Of a stretch of 64,000 nucleotides of DNA, positions 35,520-44,043 are shown piece by piece (within the stretch, counting starts at the first letter, position 1; every line of letters starts with the position of its first letter). Below the pieces are notes generated by a model that did not search any database, was not told where the DNA came from, and saw only the letters and a program-made list of their open reading frames with translations. Location: NCBI GenBank assembly GCA_017886205.1, contig JAFNEO010000046.1, positions 75,856 through 139,855 on the forward strand, in the 5' to 3' direction. A program made the position numbers and the translations under genes. This DNA comes from Candidatus Aminicenantota bacterium. Lineage in GTDB: Bacteria > Acidobacteriota > Aminicenantia > Aminicenantales > UBA8522.

Positions 35520-37616
35520 CTAGACGATATCCAACCTGATCACAGCCAGCGGTTCGGCGTTTTCTCTGTCTTGAGCGTCAAGGACGAGTTCATATCTTCC
35601 CGGCGGTATATCGCCCAATTGATATTCTTGCAGAAAAAAGCACTCTTTGGGGTCCTGACTGCGGCTTAGGAGGGTGGTCAGAATAGACGCTTTTTCGCCG
35701 GAATCAATGTTGATCAGCCAGGCAGACGGTTGAATTGTCCCACTCTCCGTGCCTGACGTCCCGCAACGGACGACTGCAAGCAGCGGCGAAGTGCCTCGGC
35801 TGATCGGTCCGATGACCGGGGAGAAACGCTGCTCGTCGAAGGGAAAGGCTGAGAGCAGGGCGCCGGGTTTCCCATGATCGATATAGATTGCCGCAGAGTC
35901 AGGCTGGAGAAGGAGAGGTGTGACGACTAGACGACCGGGCACCTGGGGATCCCGGACATGGGCATCCGAAGAGGCCACGGCCCCTTTGCCCGTATCTCTG
36001 TTTCTGAGGACAACCCGGCAGCGATATTCTCCGGGGGGAAGGGTTAACACATCAGAATAAAAGACGTTTCGTCGGAGCAGATTCGAGGTGTCGATTTCCT
36101 TCCTCCTGAATTCCGCGAGGTCATTTTCCGAATTGAAGACCAGGAAGACAACTTCGGTTCTAGGCCCGACGATGCCCCGGAGCTCGTCTTTCGAAAGCCG
36201 GGCGATGAGGGCCAGCTGAGAACGCCCCGCGGATACATAAGGCAGAGCCTCCAGCGGGAAGCGGAGGGGATTCTCAAAGTGAGGAATCTCGCCCAGGGCC
36301 AGGTCCAGGAGCTGGAGCATCTTTTCGGTTTCCGTCCATTCCAGGAACGGCCGGGGGTTGAAATACCCTCCCTGAGCTTCCACCCGGCACCCCGGGCGTT
36401 TGACTCTGACTTTGATGCTGTGGTACCGGCCGTCCCAGCGACTATCGATGGAATATCCCAAGACGTAATAATGGCTTGTCTTTTTTTGGACCTCTTCCAG
36501 GATCATCCCATAGTTGGCGAGACTGTCGAAATAGACCCCGCCGGATTGGCGGGCGATGTCTTTGAGCGAATATTCCCCCGAAAAGTCCCGGCTCTTGAAA
36601 TGCGTGGTACCCTTTCCGGACGTGTTAATCGCAAACACGGTGACGTTGGCCGAGGCCAGCTCCCGGCTCATCTGCTCATGCTGCCGGCGCAGCTGGGAAT
36701 CTCCGTAGCGGCTGTCTGTGGGGCTGAGCGTCGGCGGCCGGTCCGGCTCCCCGAAGTCAAGTACACCCGTCGGAGTCAATCCGTAGAGCATGAAGCCGGC
36801 CACGCCTTTGGAGAAGAGGATAACCTGCTTATTGCCCTGAACATAACGGAGCGCCTGGGCCAGAGCGGAGACTTCCGAGGTGAAATTGAGGACCTGAGCC
36901 TTGTAAGTGGCGCGGTCGTTCTCGATGGCATGTTGGGCCAGTTCGGCCATGCCTTCGCCCCCGCCCTGCCGGCTCGTGCTGCCAAGAGCTTCGCCCAAGC
37001 TCTTCATATCTTCCCAGTAGCGGCCCTCGACGTCCTCGGCTCTGCCCAAGGTCTTGGCGGACCCGAAGCCTTCGATGACCCGGCGGACTTTTTGATGGTC
37101 AGTGGTCAGGTATTCATGGAGGACCAAGCCCCTGTTCATGGAAAAGGAGAGGAGGCCGACTTCGTCCACGGGACCGAGTTTGGTCTCCAGAAAATCGAGC
37201 GCCGTCTGCCTGGCCTTCTTGATCCCCGGCAGGTCGTTAAAAGCAAAGTCGAAGAGCAGGAAGAACTTGCGGTTCATCGAGGACGGAGGGGGCTGAGGGC
37301 TCCCGAGACTCTTCGCCTCGTCCTTTGGCATTGAAACCGGTCCGAAGTGCGTTTCAAAATGTGTTATCGGCTGCTGCTGGTTGTTGTCTGAGAGTTCGAA
37401 ATCCGAGGCGGCGAGGTCTCGGATGGGATTTCCTTTTTTGTCGGTGACATAAACCTGAACCAGCTTCACCGTTACGAAGACCTCGTGTTGGAGGCTCTCC
37501 TGGATGTCTGGTTTGAGTCGGCGATCGGACATGTCGGCCTCGACATGAAGCGAAGCAAACAGGGCGAGCGAAGAGAACAAGATCTTGGCGCTGGTCGCAG
37601 CAGACGACGTTCTCAT
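35520..37616 (-). CDS. Exported VWFA-related protein (Acidobacteriota type)
   Basis: The ~698-residue product has a signal peptide (TSSAATSAKILFSSLALFASLHVEA), then FVTVKLVQVYVTDKKGNPI..L.ASDFELSDN, the start typical of the VWFA-related proteins common in Acidobacteriota. A VWA-like domain with the MIDAS-like FFLLFDFAFND (~120) and VGLLSFSMNRG follows, then SGGVYFDS and a C-terminal beta-rich half. The ligand is unknown. The frame opens at ATG 37643, but a TTGACA/CATAAT promoter covers that codon, so I prefer ATG 37616. Confidence 0.8.
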   Translation of the reverse strand: MRTSSAATSAKILFSSLALFASLHVEADMSDRRLKPDIQESLQHEVFVTVKLVQVYVTDKKGNPIRDLAASDFELSDNNQQQPITHFETHFGPVSMPKDEAKSLGSPQPPPSSMNRKFFLLFDFAFNDLPGIKKARQTALDFLETKLGPVDEVGLLSFSMNRGLVLHEYLTTDHQKVRRVIEGFGSAKTLGRAEDVEGRYWEDMKSLGEALGSTSRQGGGEGMAELAQHAIENDRATYKAQVLNFTSEVSALAQALRYVQGNKQVILFSKGVAGFMLYGLTPTGVLDFGEPDRPPTLSPTDSRYGDSQLRRQHEQMSRELASANVTVFAINTSGKGTTHFKSRDFSGEYSLKDIARQSGGVYFDSLANYGMILEEVQKKTSHYYVLGYSIDSRWDGRYHSIKVRVKRPGCRVEAQGGYFNPRPFLEWTETEKMLQLLDLALGEIPHFENPLRFPLEALPYVSAGRSQLALIARLSKDELRGIVGPRTEVVFLVFNSENDLAEFRRKEIDTSNLLRRNVFYSDVLTLPPGEYRCRVVLRNRDTGKGAVASSDAHVRDPQVPGRLVVTPLLLQPDSAAIYIDHGKPGALLSAFPFDEQRFSPVIGPISRGTSPLLAVVRCGTSGTESGTIQPSAWLINIDSGEKASILTTLLSRSQDPKECFFLQEYQLGDIPPGRYELVLDAQDRENAEPLAVIRLDIV

Positions 37617-37641
37617 GGAGAAGAGGTATCCCAACGTCCTC

Positions 37642-37671
37642 ATTATGATCGGGTGTCTGGGAGCGTGTCAA
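37642..37671 (-). promoter_or_regulatory. Promoter of the VWFA-related gene
   Basis: On the minus strand consensus TTGACA (37671-37666) and CATAAT (37647-37642) are 18 bp apart. The -10 overlaps the first in-frame ATG (37643), so transcription near 37635 supports the start at 37616. Confidence 0.6.
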
Positions 37672-37690
37672 GGATGAACGGGCCCACAGT

Positions 37691-38686
37691 CTATCTTCTG
37701 CGATGCAGGAGGTAGATGAAGAAAGGAGCCCCGAAAAGGGCGGTGATGATGCCGATGGGAAGTTCGGTGGGGGAGAGCACGGTCCGGGCGAGAAGGTCGC
37801 AGAGGACGAGGAAGGTGCCGCCGGTGAGAGCGGAAAGGCCGAACAAATGCCGGTGGTCGGGGCCGACGATGATCCTCACCCAGTGCGGGACGATCAGCCC
37901 GACAAACCCGATGATCCCGCTTACCGAGACCGACACGGCCGCGAGCAGGGTGGACACGGCCAGGAAGGTCCGCCGGACCCTGGCGACCGGGCTGCCCAGG
38001 GATTGGGCCATCTCATCTCCCAGGACCAGGAGGTTCATGTCCTTGGCCAGCCATTGGGCGACGAGCAGACAGAGGGCCAGGTAGGGCGCGACCATGCCGA
38101 CCTGCCGCCAGTCGGCCAGGGTGAAACTCCCGAGTAGCCAGAAGACGGCCTGCTCGAAGGAGTCCGACCTTAGGAAGAGCAGGAACGAAGTCAAGGATGA
38201 CGCCACGGCGCCGGCCGCGATCCCGGTCAACAGCAGGGTTTCGACCTTGAAGACGGCCTGGGTCTGGGAGAGAAGATAGACCAGAGAGACGAGGGAGAAA
38301 CCGACCCCGAAGGCAAACAAGCTCTGGAGGGAAAAGCCGAAAGCGCTCGCCGCCCCGAGGCCCATGGAGAGGCAAAGCACGGCGCCGAAAGAAGCTCCCG
38401 AGGAGACGCCGACGACAAAGGGGTCGGCCATGGGATTCTGGAAATAGCCTTGAAGGATGGCTCCGGAGAGGGCGAGGCTGGCCCCGACGAGAAAGGCCAG
38501 GAGCGCGCGGCAGAGACGTAAGTCGAAGAAGATCGTCCGATATGTTTGATCCTTATGGAAGAAAAAGTCCCAGAGGTCGGCGGGGCTGGTGCGAACAGCT
38601 CCGATCATCAACGAGAGCAAGAGAGATACGGCCAGAATGAGGAGGAGTACGATCGCAAAGGCTACCCTTTTTCTGCCGGGCTTCAT
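37691..38686 (-). CDS. btuC: FecCD/BtuC-type ABC permease
   Basis: The 331-residue protein has about ten membrane helices with the FecCD/BtuC pattern: RLCRALLAFLVGASLALSGA at the start, QGYFQNPMADPFVVGVSSGA, and GIIGFVGLIVPHWVRIIVGPDHR near the end. It forms the inner-membrane channel for cobalamin or an iron chelate. Its ATG overlaps the stop of the binding-protein gene by 4 bases, and the ATPase gene is first in the operon. A vitamin B12 substrate is favoured by the BtuF-like partner and the B12-dependent mutase nearby. Confidence 0.88.
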   Translation of the reverse strand: MKPGRKRVAFAIVLLLILAVSLLLSLMIGAVRTSPADLWDFFFHKDQTYRTIFFDLRLCRALLAFLVGASLALSGAILQGYFQNPMADPFVVGVSSGASFGAVLCLSMGLGAASAFGFSLQSLFAFGVGFSLVSLVYLLSQTQAVFKVETLLLTGIAAGAVASSLTSFLLFLRSDSFEQAVFWLLGSFTLADWRQVGMVAPYLALCLLVAQWLAKDMNLLVLGDEMAQSLGSPVARVRRTFLAVSTLLAAVSVSVSGIIGFVGLIVPHWVRIIVGPDHRHLFGLSALTGGTFLVLCDLLARTVLSPTELPIGIITALFGAPFFIYLLHRRR

Positions 38687-39573
38687 CGGCGGGCCTCGAA
38701 CATTTCAGGATGAAGGATTTGGGCGACTGCCGCCAGGGCGTCGATGAGCCGCGGGCCGAAGCGGCCGGCGATATTCTCGTCCAGCCAGTGGATGTTGTTG
38801 TCTTTGACCGCCCGGACATCCTTCAGGCGGGGGTCGGCGCGGAACGATTCTCCGGCCTGGGAAAAGCGCTCCTTGTCCTTGGCCATGATGATAACGATAT
38901 CCGGGTTTTCGTGGATGAGCTGTTCGCGATTGAGCTGGAGCCAGCGCCGGGGGATATGTGCGGCGATGTTCACGCCTCCGGCCTGGACCAGCAGGTCGTT
39001 GAGATAGCTCCCCTCACCGCAGGTCCAGAGGCCCTGGCCGTAGACGGAGAGAAAGACCTTGGGCCTTTTCGAAACGTCGCGCAGAGCCAGGCCGATAGCC
39101 TGGTGTTTTTCTTTGAGTCCGGCGACGAGATTTTTGGCGGGGTCTTCCGCTCGCGTCACCCGGCCGACTTTTTCGATCGTCTGGAAAAGCCCGTCGAGCG
39201 AGCTTCCGAGGTTCAGGACGAATACGGGAAAATGGAGGTTCCGGAGCTTGTTCAGGACGCCCAAGGGGTTTCCCCGGAAGCCGACGATCAGGTCGGGCCG
39301 GAGGGACTGGATCATTTCCAGGTTGGGGTCCACCATCCCGCCGATCTTCTCTTTTTGGAGCGCCTGCGGCGGATAGTCGCAGTAGCGGGTCACTCCGACA
39401 ACCCGGTCTCCGAGGCCGAGAGCGAAGAGAATTTCAGTCAAATTCGGAGCCAGGGAAACGATGCGCTGGGGGGCTTCCATCAGCGCAAAGGGCGTTTTGA
39501 AGTCGTCGTATACGATCCCCTGCTGCGGAGAGAGCGAAGTTGCCAAGAGCGAGAAAAAAAGGAAATGGATCAT
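38683..39573 (-). CDS. btuF: BtuF-like periplasmic binding protein, probably for cobalamin
   Basis: The 296-residue product has a signal peptide (IHFLFFSLLATSLSP) and a class III binding-protein fold. RIVSLAPNLTEILFALGLGD (~38) with VVGVTRYCDYPP is the signature of BtuF-type cobalamin-binding proteins, and LRPDLIVGF, NPDIVIIMAKD and GPRLIDALAAVAQ follow in order. It overlaps the ATPase gene by 4 bases and the permease gene by 4 bases. A siderophore ligand is the main alternative. Confidence 0.85.
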   Translation of the reverse strand: MIHFLFFSLLATSLSPQQGIVYDDFKTPFALMEAPQRIVSLAPNLTEILFALGLGDRVVGVTRYCDYPPQALQKEKIGGMVDPNLEMIQSLRPDLIVGFRGNPLGVLNKLRNLHFPVFVLNLGSSLDGLFQTIEKVGRVTRAEDPAKNLVAGLKEKHQAIGLALRDVSKRPKVFLSVYGQGLWTCGEGSYLNDLLVQAGGVNIAAHIPRRWLQLNREQLIHENPDIVIIMAKDKERFSQAGESFRADPRLKDVRAVKDNNIHWLDENIAGRFGPRLIDALAAVAQILHPEMFEARR

Positions 39574-40376
39574 TCTTTGATCTGTCGCTTTTCTGACGGC
39601 CTTGGAATCAGTGAGATCTCGGGAAGCTTCGAGTGCCGGTTCTCGCGGATATCCACGTCGGCTTTGAAGACGTCCTTGATATTTTCCCTGGTGATCATCG
39701 CGACGGGGCCTCCCTGGGCTTGGATCCTTCCTTCTTTAAGGAAAACGATCTTTCGGGCATAGGGGATGACGAGGTTGATGTTGTGCTCGGTTGCCAGGAT
39801 CGTCTTCCCCTTTTCCGTCTGGAGCCTCTCCAGGATTTCGAAGACCTCCAGACCGTAGTTGAGGTCGAGGTGGGAACTGGGCTCGTCTAGGAAAAGGAGC
39901 GGGGTGTCCTGTGCGAGGGCCCGGGCGATCAGAACCCGCTGGCGTTCCCCGCCGCTGAGGTGGGCGACCTTCTTTTCTTGGAGGTGCGATACCTCGACCA
40001 TCTCCAGGACGTCCCTTATAACGTGCCGATCGGCGGCCGAGAGGCCGGCCAGCCTTCCCTGGTGCACGTACCGGCCCATGGCCACGACTTCGAGGACGCT
40101 GAATTCAAACGTAAGGTCGGCGATCTGGGGGACGAAGGCGATCTTGCCGGCGACCTCGTGCCGCGTCAAGCGAAAGAGGTCTTCGCCATCAACTCTGATT
40201 TCTCCGGTGACGTCCTTCAAGAGGCCTTGAAGGGCTTTGATCAGCGTGCTCTTGCCGGAGCCGTTGGGTCCGATGATGCAGGCGAATTCGCCCTTTTCAA
40301 GGCTGATGTCTATATCCCGGACGACATCGCCGCTGCCATAGCCGGCCCGCAAGTTCTTAACTTCCAGGATGCCCAT
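39570..40376 (-). CDS. btuD: BtuD/FecE-type ABC transporter ATPase
   Basis: The 268-residue ATPase energises the importer. Motifs are complete: Walker A GPNGSGKST (~36), Q-loop FVPQIADLTF, signature LSGGERQRVLIARALAQ (~142), Walker B PLLFLDEPSSHLD (~160) and the switch His in ILATEHNINL. The MGRYVHQGRL block is typical for the siderophore/B12 class. It is the first gene of the operon; its -10 ends ten bases before the ATG, so there is no leader that could hold a cobalamin riboswitch. Confidence 0.9.
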   Translation of the reverse strand: MGILEVKNLRAGYGSGDVVRDIDISLEKGEFACIIGPNGSGKSTLIKALQGLLKDVTGEIRVDGEDLFRLTRHEVAGKIAFVPQIADLTFEFSVLEVVAMGRYVHQGRLAGLSAADRHVIRDVLEMVEVSHLQEKKVAHLSGGERQRVLIARALAQDTPLLFLDEPSSHLDLNYGLEVFEILERLQTEKGKTILATEHNINLVIPYARKIVFLKEGRIQAQGGPVAMITRENIKDVFKADVDIRENRHSKLPEISLIPRPSEKRQIKE

Positions 40377-40386
40377 CGGACTGTCG

Positions 40387-40414
40387 TTTTAATCCCTTTC
40401 GCCCAAATAATCAA
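40387..40414 (-). promoter_or_regulatory. Leaderless-type promoter of the btu-like operon
   Basis: On the minus strand TTGATT (40414-40409) and TTAAAA (40392-40387) are 16 bp apart. Ten bases lie between the -10 and the ATG, with no Shine-Dalgarno. Confidence 0.45.
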
Positions 40415-40647
40415 GGAATGGAGAGGGGCATAAGAGCTTGGTGTACACTTCGGAGCGCCGGCGGCCACGGAAAAAATAAAGAGGATAGGCAGGATTCCGC
40501 CGGCCGAGCGGACTTGACCGAGGGCGATGAGGAATCCTCCGGAAAGGACCAGGCTCAGTTTCTGCACCGAAGTGGACCCGATGCGGCTCATTATAGCAGA
40601 AGTCCTCTGGTTGCGTTCCCGGAAGCATCTCCATCTGTATAATGAAC
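40415..40647. other. Intergenic stretch with no recognised gene
   Basis: Between the btu promoter and the repeat at 40648 I find no gene. A 93-codon minus frame (40310-40591) with a hydrophobic start runs through the btu promoter and into btuD, so I do not accept it. A lone TATAAT (40639-40644, plus) has no good -35. Confidence 0.5.
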
Positions 40648-40945
40648 AACTTGGGAATGGAGAAGCGACCTCGAAGGTTTAGCTCCTTTCCGAAACGCCT
40701 CCAAGAATCTATTTTAATATATTAATCCCCCTTATCCCCCTTGACCAATCAAGGGGGACCTAGAACATGTTGGCGTTTCGGGAAAAGGTCGGAGGGGGAG
40801 TCCCTGACGAAAGCCCTCCGCAGCGCAGCGGGCACGGTTCCTCTCGGCTTTCCGAGAGAAGAGCGGAGCGAGGACAGGGAGCGGATTTTTCACGCTGGGA
40901 AAAATTCGCGTCTTTCGGAGGGACTCCCCCGAGCTCACCTGAGCC
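40648..40945 (+). repeat. Composite structured repeat upstream of leuS
   Basis: Three blocks follow each other. 40648-40672 matches the right arm of the 35.3 kb element. 40690-40781 is bounded by CCGAAACGCC and its complement GGCGTTTCGG and contains a 10-bp hairpin (40735-40758, TCCCCCTTGA). 40794-40930 is closed by a 12-bp stem (GGGGGAGTCCCT with its complement) and holds hairpins CTCTCGG/CCGAGAG (40841-40858) and GCGGATTTTTC/GAAAAATTCGC (40881-40909). It ends in GAGCTCACCTGAGCC. The last two blocks recur in the same order and orientation, reverse complemented, at 50.7-51.1 kb. Frames through it are not genes. Confidence 0.8.
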
Positions 40946-40950
40946 TTTTC

Positions 40951-40980
40951 TTGACTTTTTGGAGGGGTTAAATCTAATAT
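40951..40980 (+). promoter_or_regulatory. Promoter of the leuS operon, abutting the repeat
   Basis: TTGACT (40951-40956) and TAATAT (40975-40980) are 18 bp apart; the leader would be about 53 bases. The -35 begins five bases after the repeat ends. Confidence 0.55.
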
Positions 40981-41040
40981 TGAGCGGTACGCCGAAAAAC
41001 CCAGGATAATCAAGGACTTAATCGACCGGGACGGACTGAG

Positions 41041-43521
41041 ATGAAAGATATGTACCCATTCCAGGAGGTCGAGGAGAAGTGGCAAAAGATCTGGGCGGAG
41101 AGGAAGGTCTTCGAAGCCGCCGATGACCCCCGGCTGACGAAATATTACTGCCTGGAGATGTATCCCTATCCTTCAGGCCGCATCCACATGGGGCATGTCC
41201 GGAACTATTCCATCGGAGATGTTATCTCTCGCTTCCAGCTGATGAAGGGGCTCAACGTCATCCATCCCATCGGCTGGGATGCCCTGGGCATGCCGGCCGA
41301 GAACGCGGCCATCAAGCACGGCATCCATCCCCAGACCTGGACTCTCGACAACATCGCCCACATGAAACGCCAGCTCCAGAGCTTAGGGATCAGCTACGAC
41401 TGGTCCCGTGAAGTCAACACTTGTCTTCCCGAATACTATAAGTGGAACCAATGGATTTTCCTGAAGATGTTCGAACGCGGCCTGGCCTTCCGCAAGAAGA
41501 GCTGGGTCAACTGGTGCCCGCAGTGCCGGACGGTCCTGGCCAACGAGCAGGCGGCGGGCGGAGCGTGCTGGCGCTGCGATTCGGGCGTCGAGCAGAAAGA
41601 AATGATCCACTGGTTCCTGAAGATCACGGCCTACGCCAAGGAGCTACTCGACGGACACAAGCTACTAAAGAAATGGCCCGAGCATGTCCTGCTGATGCAG
41701 AAAAACTGGATTGGCGAGAGCGAGGGCGCCCACATCTCTTTCCCCTTGATGAGGTCCTCCCGGACGATCGAAGTATTCACAACCCGCATCGATACGATCT
41801 TCGGCGCTACTTTCATGCTCCTCTCGCCGGAGCATCCGCTCAGCCGAGAGCTCCTGGCTGATTCTCCGGACAAAGAGAAGTGGCGCGAAGAAATGGTTCG
41901 GGCCGTCCGGGACGCCCGGATGAAGAAGGAACAGGAAGAGGCGGAAAAGGAAGGGATCGACACCGGAAAAAAGGCGGTCAACCCGTTCTCGGGTGAGGAG
42001 ATCCCCGTCTGGATCGCCAACTATGTTCTGATGGACTATGGGACCGGGGCGGTCATGGCCGTGCCCGCCCATGACCAGCGGGATTTCGAGTTCGCCCGGA
42101 AATACGGCCTGACCATCCGGCCGGTGATCGCGCCCGCCGACAACCCCGTCCTAGAGGAACCTCAGGAGGGGGCGACCGAGGAATACGGAGTCTTGATCAA
42201 CTCCGGTCAATTTTCCGGCTTGAGCTCCCAGGAAGCGATGGAGAAAATGTCCGGATTCGCTCTGACCCGAGGGTTCGGCCGCAAGAGCCTCACCTACAGG
42301 CTGCGCGATTGGGGCATTTCCCGGCAGCGCTATTGGGGAACTCCCATCCCGATTATCTACTGCGAGAGATGCGGGACCATCGGTGTTCCCTATGAAGACT
42401 TGCCCGTGGAGCTTCCCCATGACGTCAAGTTCACGGGAGAAGAAGGATCTCCGCTGGACAAGGCCCCTGAATTCGTGAACACGACCTGTCCGAAATGCGG
42501 CGGAAAGGCCCATCGTGAAACCGACACTATGGACACGTTCTTCGATTCCTCCTGGTATTTTTTCCGGTACACCTCGCCTCATCAGAAGGATGCGCCCTTT
42601 GACCGCGCCGTCGCTTCCTACTGGCTTCCCGTCGACCTCTACATCGGCGGCGTGGAGCACGCCATCCTCCATCTCATCTACGCCCGCTTCTTCACCAAGG
42701 TGCTGAGAGACCTGGGCTGCGCCTCGATCGGCGAGCCCTTCCCGCATTATCTCGCCCAAGGCATGGTCACCAAGGACGGCGCGGCCATGTCGAAATCGCG
42801 GGGAAACGTGGTCGACCCGGACGAGATGATCCAGGAGTATGGCGCTGACGCCCTGCGGCTGTTCATCCTCTTCGCTTCGCCGCCCGAGAAGGAATTTGCC
42901 TGGGCCGAAGACGGCATCGAGGGCTGCTTCCGGTTTCTCAACCGGGTCTGGACGATCATCGAGGAGAACCGCGACCTGTTCGCGGAGGGCGCGCCCCGCA
43001 CGATTAGCCGGGATACGTCCGCAGGATTGGCCCTGCTCAAGAAAACCCACCAGACTATCCGCAAGGTGACAGAAGATATCGGGAAGCGTTTCCACCTCAA
43101 CACGGCTATAAGCTCGATCATGGAGCTCTACAACCTGACCCGGAAAGAGAAGGACTCGCTGCGTCAGGACAGGGAAGGAAGGACGGTGTTGAGCTTGGCC
43201 CTGGAAAGCCTGATCGTTCTCCTTGCGCCCTTTACTCCGCATATTTCAGAGGAGCTGTGGGAGCGAACGGGCCATCGGGATGTCCTGGCCCGCTTCCCCT
43301 GGCCGGCCTTCGACCCCGAGCTGGCAAAAGAGGAAAGGGTCACCATCGTGGTCCAGGTCAACGGCAAGCTCCGTGATAAGTTCGAGGCGGACGCAGGCAT
43401 CGGCGAGGGTGAAATGAGAGAGCGCGCCCTTGCCCTTGACCGGGTCCGTTCCCTCATCGGAGGCCGGCCGGTCCGTAAGGTCATCTGCATCGAGAGCAAG
43501 CTGGTTAACATCGTCGTCTGA
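41041..43521 (+). CDS. leuS: Leucyl-tRNA synthetase
   Basis: LeuRS charges tRNA-Leu. The 826-residue protein has the class I HIGH motif as HMGH in YPYPSGRIHMGHVRNY (~47), a zinc-type insert with CPQC/CWRC (~157-180), the CP1 editing domain with TTRIDTIFGATFML (~247) and GTGAVMAVPAHDQRD (~335), the KMSKS loop as AMSKSRGN (~582) and a C-terminal domain ending in VNGKLRDK and ESKLVNIVV. Length and order are those of bacterial LeuRS. lptE follows after 5 bases. Confidence 0.97.
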   Translation: MKDMYPFQEVEEKWQKIWAERKVFEAADDPRLTKYYCLEMYPYPSGRIHMGHVRNYSIGDVISRFQLMKGLNVIHPIGWDALGMPAENAAIKHGIHPQTWTLDNIAHMKRQLQSLGISYDWSREVNTCLPEYYKWNQWIFLKMFERGLAFRKKSWVNWCPQCRTVLANEQAAGGACWRCDSGVEQKEMIHWFLKITAYAKELLDGHKLLKKWPEHVLLMQKNWIGESEGAHISFPLMRSSRTIEVFTTRIDTIFGATFMLLSPEHPLSRELLADSPDKEKWREEMVRAVRDARMKKEQEEAEKEGIDTGKKAVNPFSGEEIPVWIANYVLMDYGTGAVMAVPAHDQRDFEFARKYGLTIRPVIAPADNPVLEEPQEGATEEYGVLINSGQFSGLSSQEAMEKMSGFALTRGFGRKSLTYRLRDWGISRQRYWGTPIPIIYCERCGTIGVPYEDLPVELPHDVKFTGEEGSPLDKAPEFVNTTCPKCGGKAHRETDTMDTFFDSSWYFFRYTSPHQKDAPFDRAVASYWLPVDLYIGGVEHAILHLIYARFFTKVLRDLGCASIGEPFPHYLAQGMVTKDGAAMSKSRGNVVDPDEMIQEYGADALRLFILFASPPEKEFAWAEDGIEGCFRFLNRVWTIIEENRDLFAEGAPRTISRDTSAGLALLKKTHQTIRKVTEDIGKRFHLNTAISSIMELYNLTRKEKDSLRQDREGRTVLSLALESLIVLLAPFTPHISEELWERTGHRDVLARFPWPAFDPELAKEERVTIVVQVNGKLRDKFEADAGIGEGEMRERALALDRVRSLIGGRPVRKVICIESKLVNIVV

Positions 43522-43526
43522 GCGCC

Positions 43527-44042
43527 ATGGAGATGAAAAGGATATTCGGTCCGGCTCTCGCCTGCCTGTTTCTCGTCCACTGCGGCTACTATCTGCGCGG
43601 CACGGGCAGCTCTCTGCCTCCGAACATCAAGAAGTTCGACGTCCCCATGTTCAAAAACCTGACCACCCGCTTCGACCTGGACGTCAAGCTGACCCAGAGC
43701 GTCATCGGCGAGCTGGTCGCCCGCGGGAAGGTGGAGGTGACGACCGAATCGGGCGGCGCCGACGCCCTCCTGGTCGGGGAGATCACCGCCTTTAATGTCA
43801 ACCCGATCGCCTTTTCCGACCAGAATACGGCCGACCGGTACACCATCACGGTGGTCGCCAAGATCGTCCTCCGCGACCTCGCCAACAAGAAGATCCTCTT
43901 CTCCAACCCTTCCTATGTCTATCAGGAAGAATACGAGGTGCCCTCCGGTACGAGCTACGAGACTTGGGAAAGCCAGGCCATCGACAAAGTGGCCGAGAAA
44001 TTCGCCCGCAGTCTGGTGAGCACGCTCCTCGAGGGGTTTTGA
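43527..44042 (+). CDS. lptE: LPS-assembly lipoprotein LptE
   Basis: LptE is the outer-membrane lipoprotein partner of LptD in LPS export. The 171-residue protein has a short signal peptide ending in LVHCGYYLRG; the CGY.LRG start of the mature chain is the family hallmark, although His at -1 of the lipobox is unusual. NIKKFDVPMFKNLTTRFDLD and a C-terminal amphipathic helix fit the family. leuS-lptE-holA is a common order in Gram-negative bacteria. ATG 43533 is a possible alternative start. Confidence 0.88.
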   Translation: MEMKRIFGPALACLFLVHCGYYLRGTGSSLPPNIKKFDVPMFKNLTTRFDLDVKLTQSVIGELVARGKVEVTTESGGADALLVGEITAFNVNPIAFSDQNTADRYTITVVAKIVLRDLANKKILFSNPSYVYQEEYEVPSGTSYETWESQAIDKVAEKFARSLVSTLLEGF

Positions 44043-44043
44043 G

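Noticed and set aside
40310-40591. 93-codon minus frame with a hydrophobic start upstream of btuD
   Set aside because: It runs through the btu promoter and into the first ~22 codons of btuD in another frame, and has no ribosome-binding site.
40377-40647. Cobalamin riboswitch in front of the btu-like operon
   Set aside because: I looked for the B12 box and the GGTG/GCCACTG blocks on the minus strand and found none in the right order.
40741-41009. Plus-strand frames with peptides similar to the minus-strand frame at 50415-50849
   Set aside because: The similarity comes from the shared repeat. The hairpins and compensatory changes explain the conservation better than a protein does.
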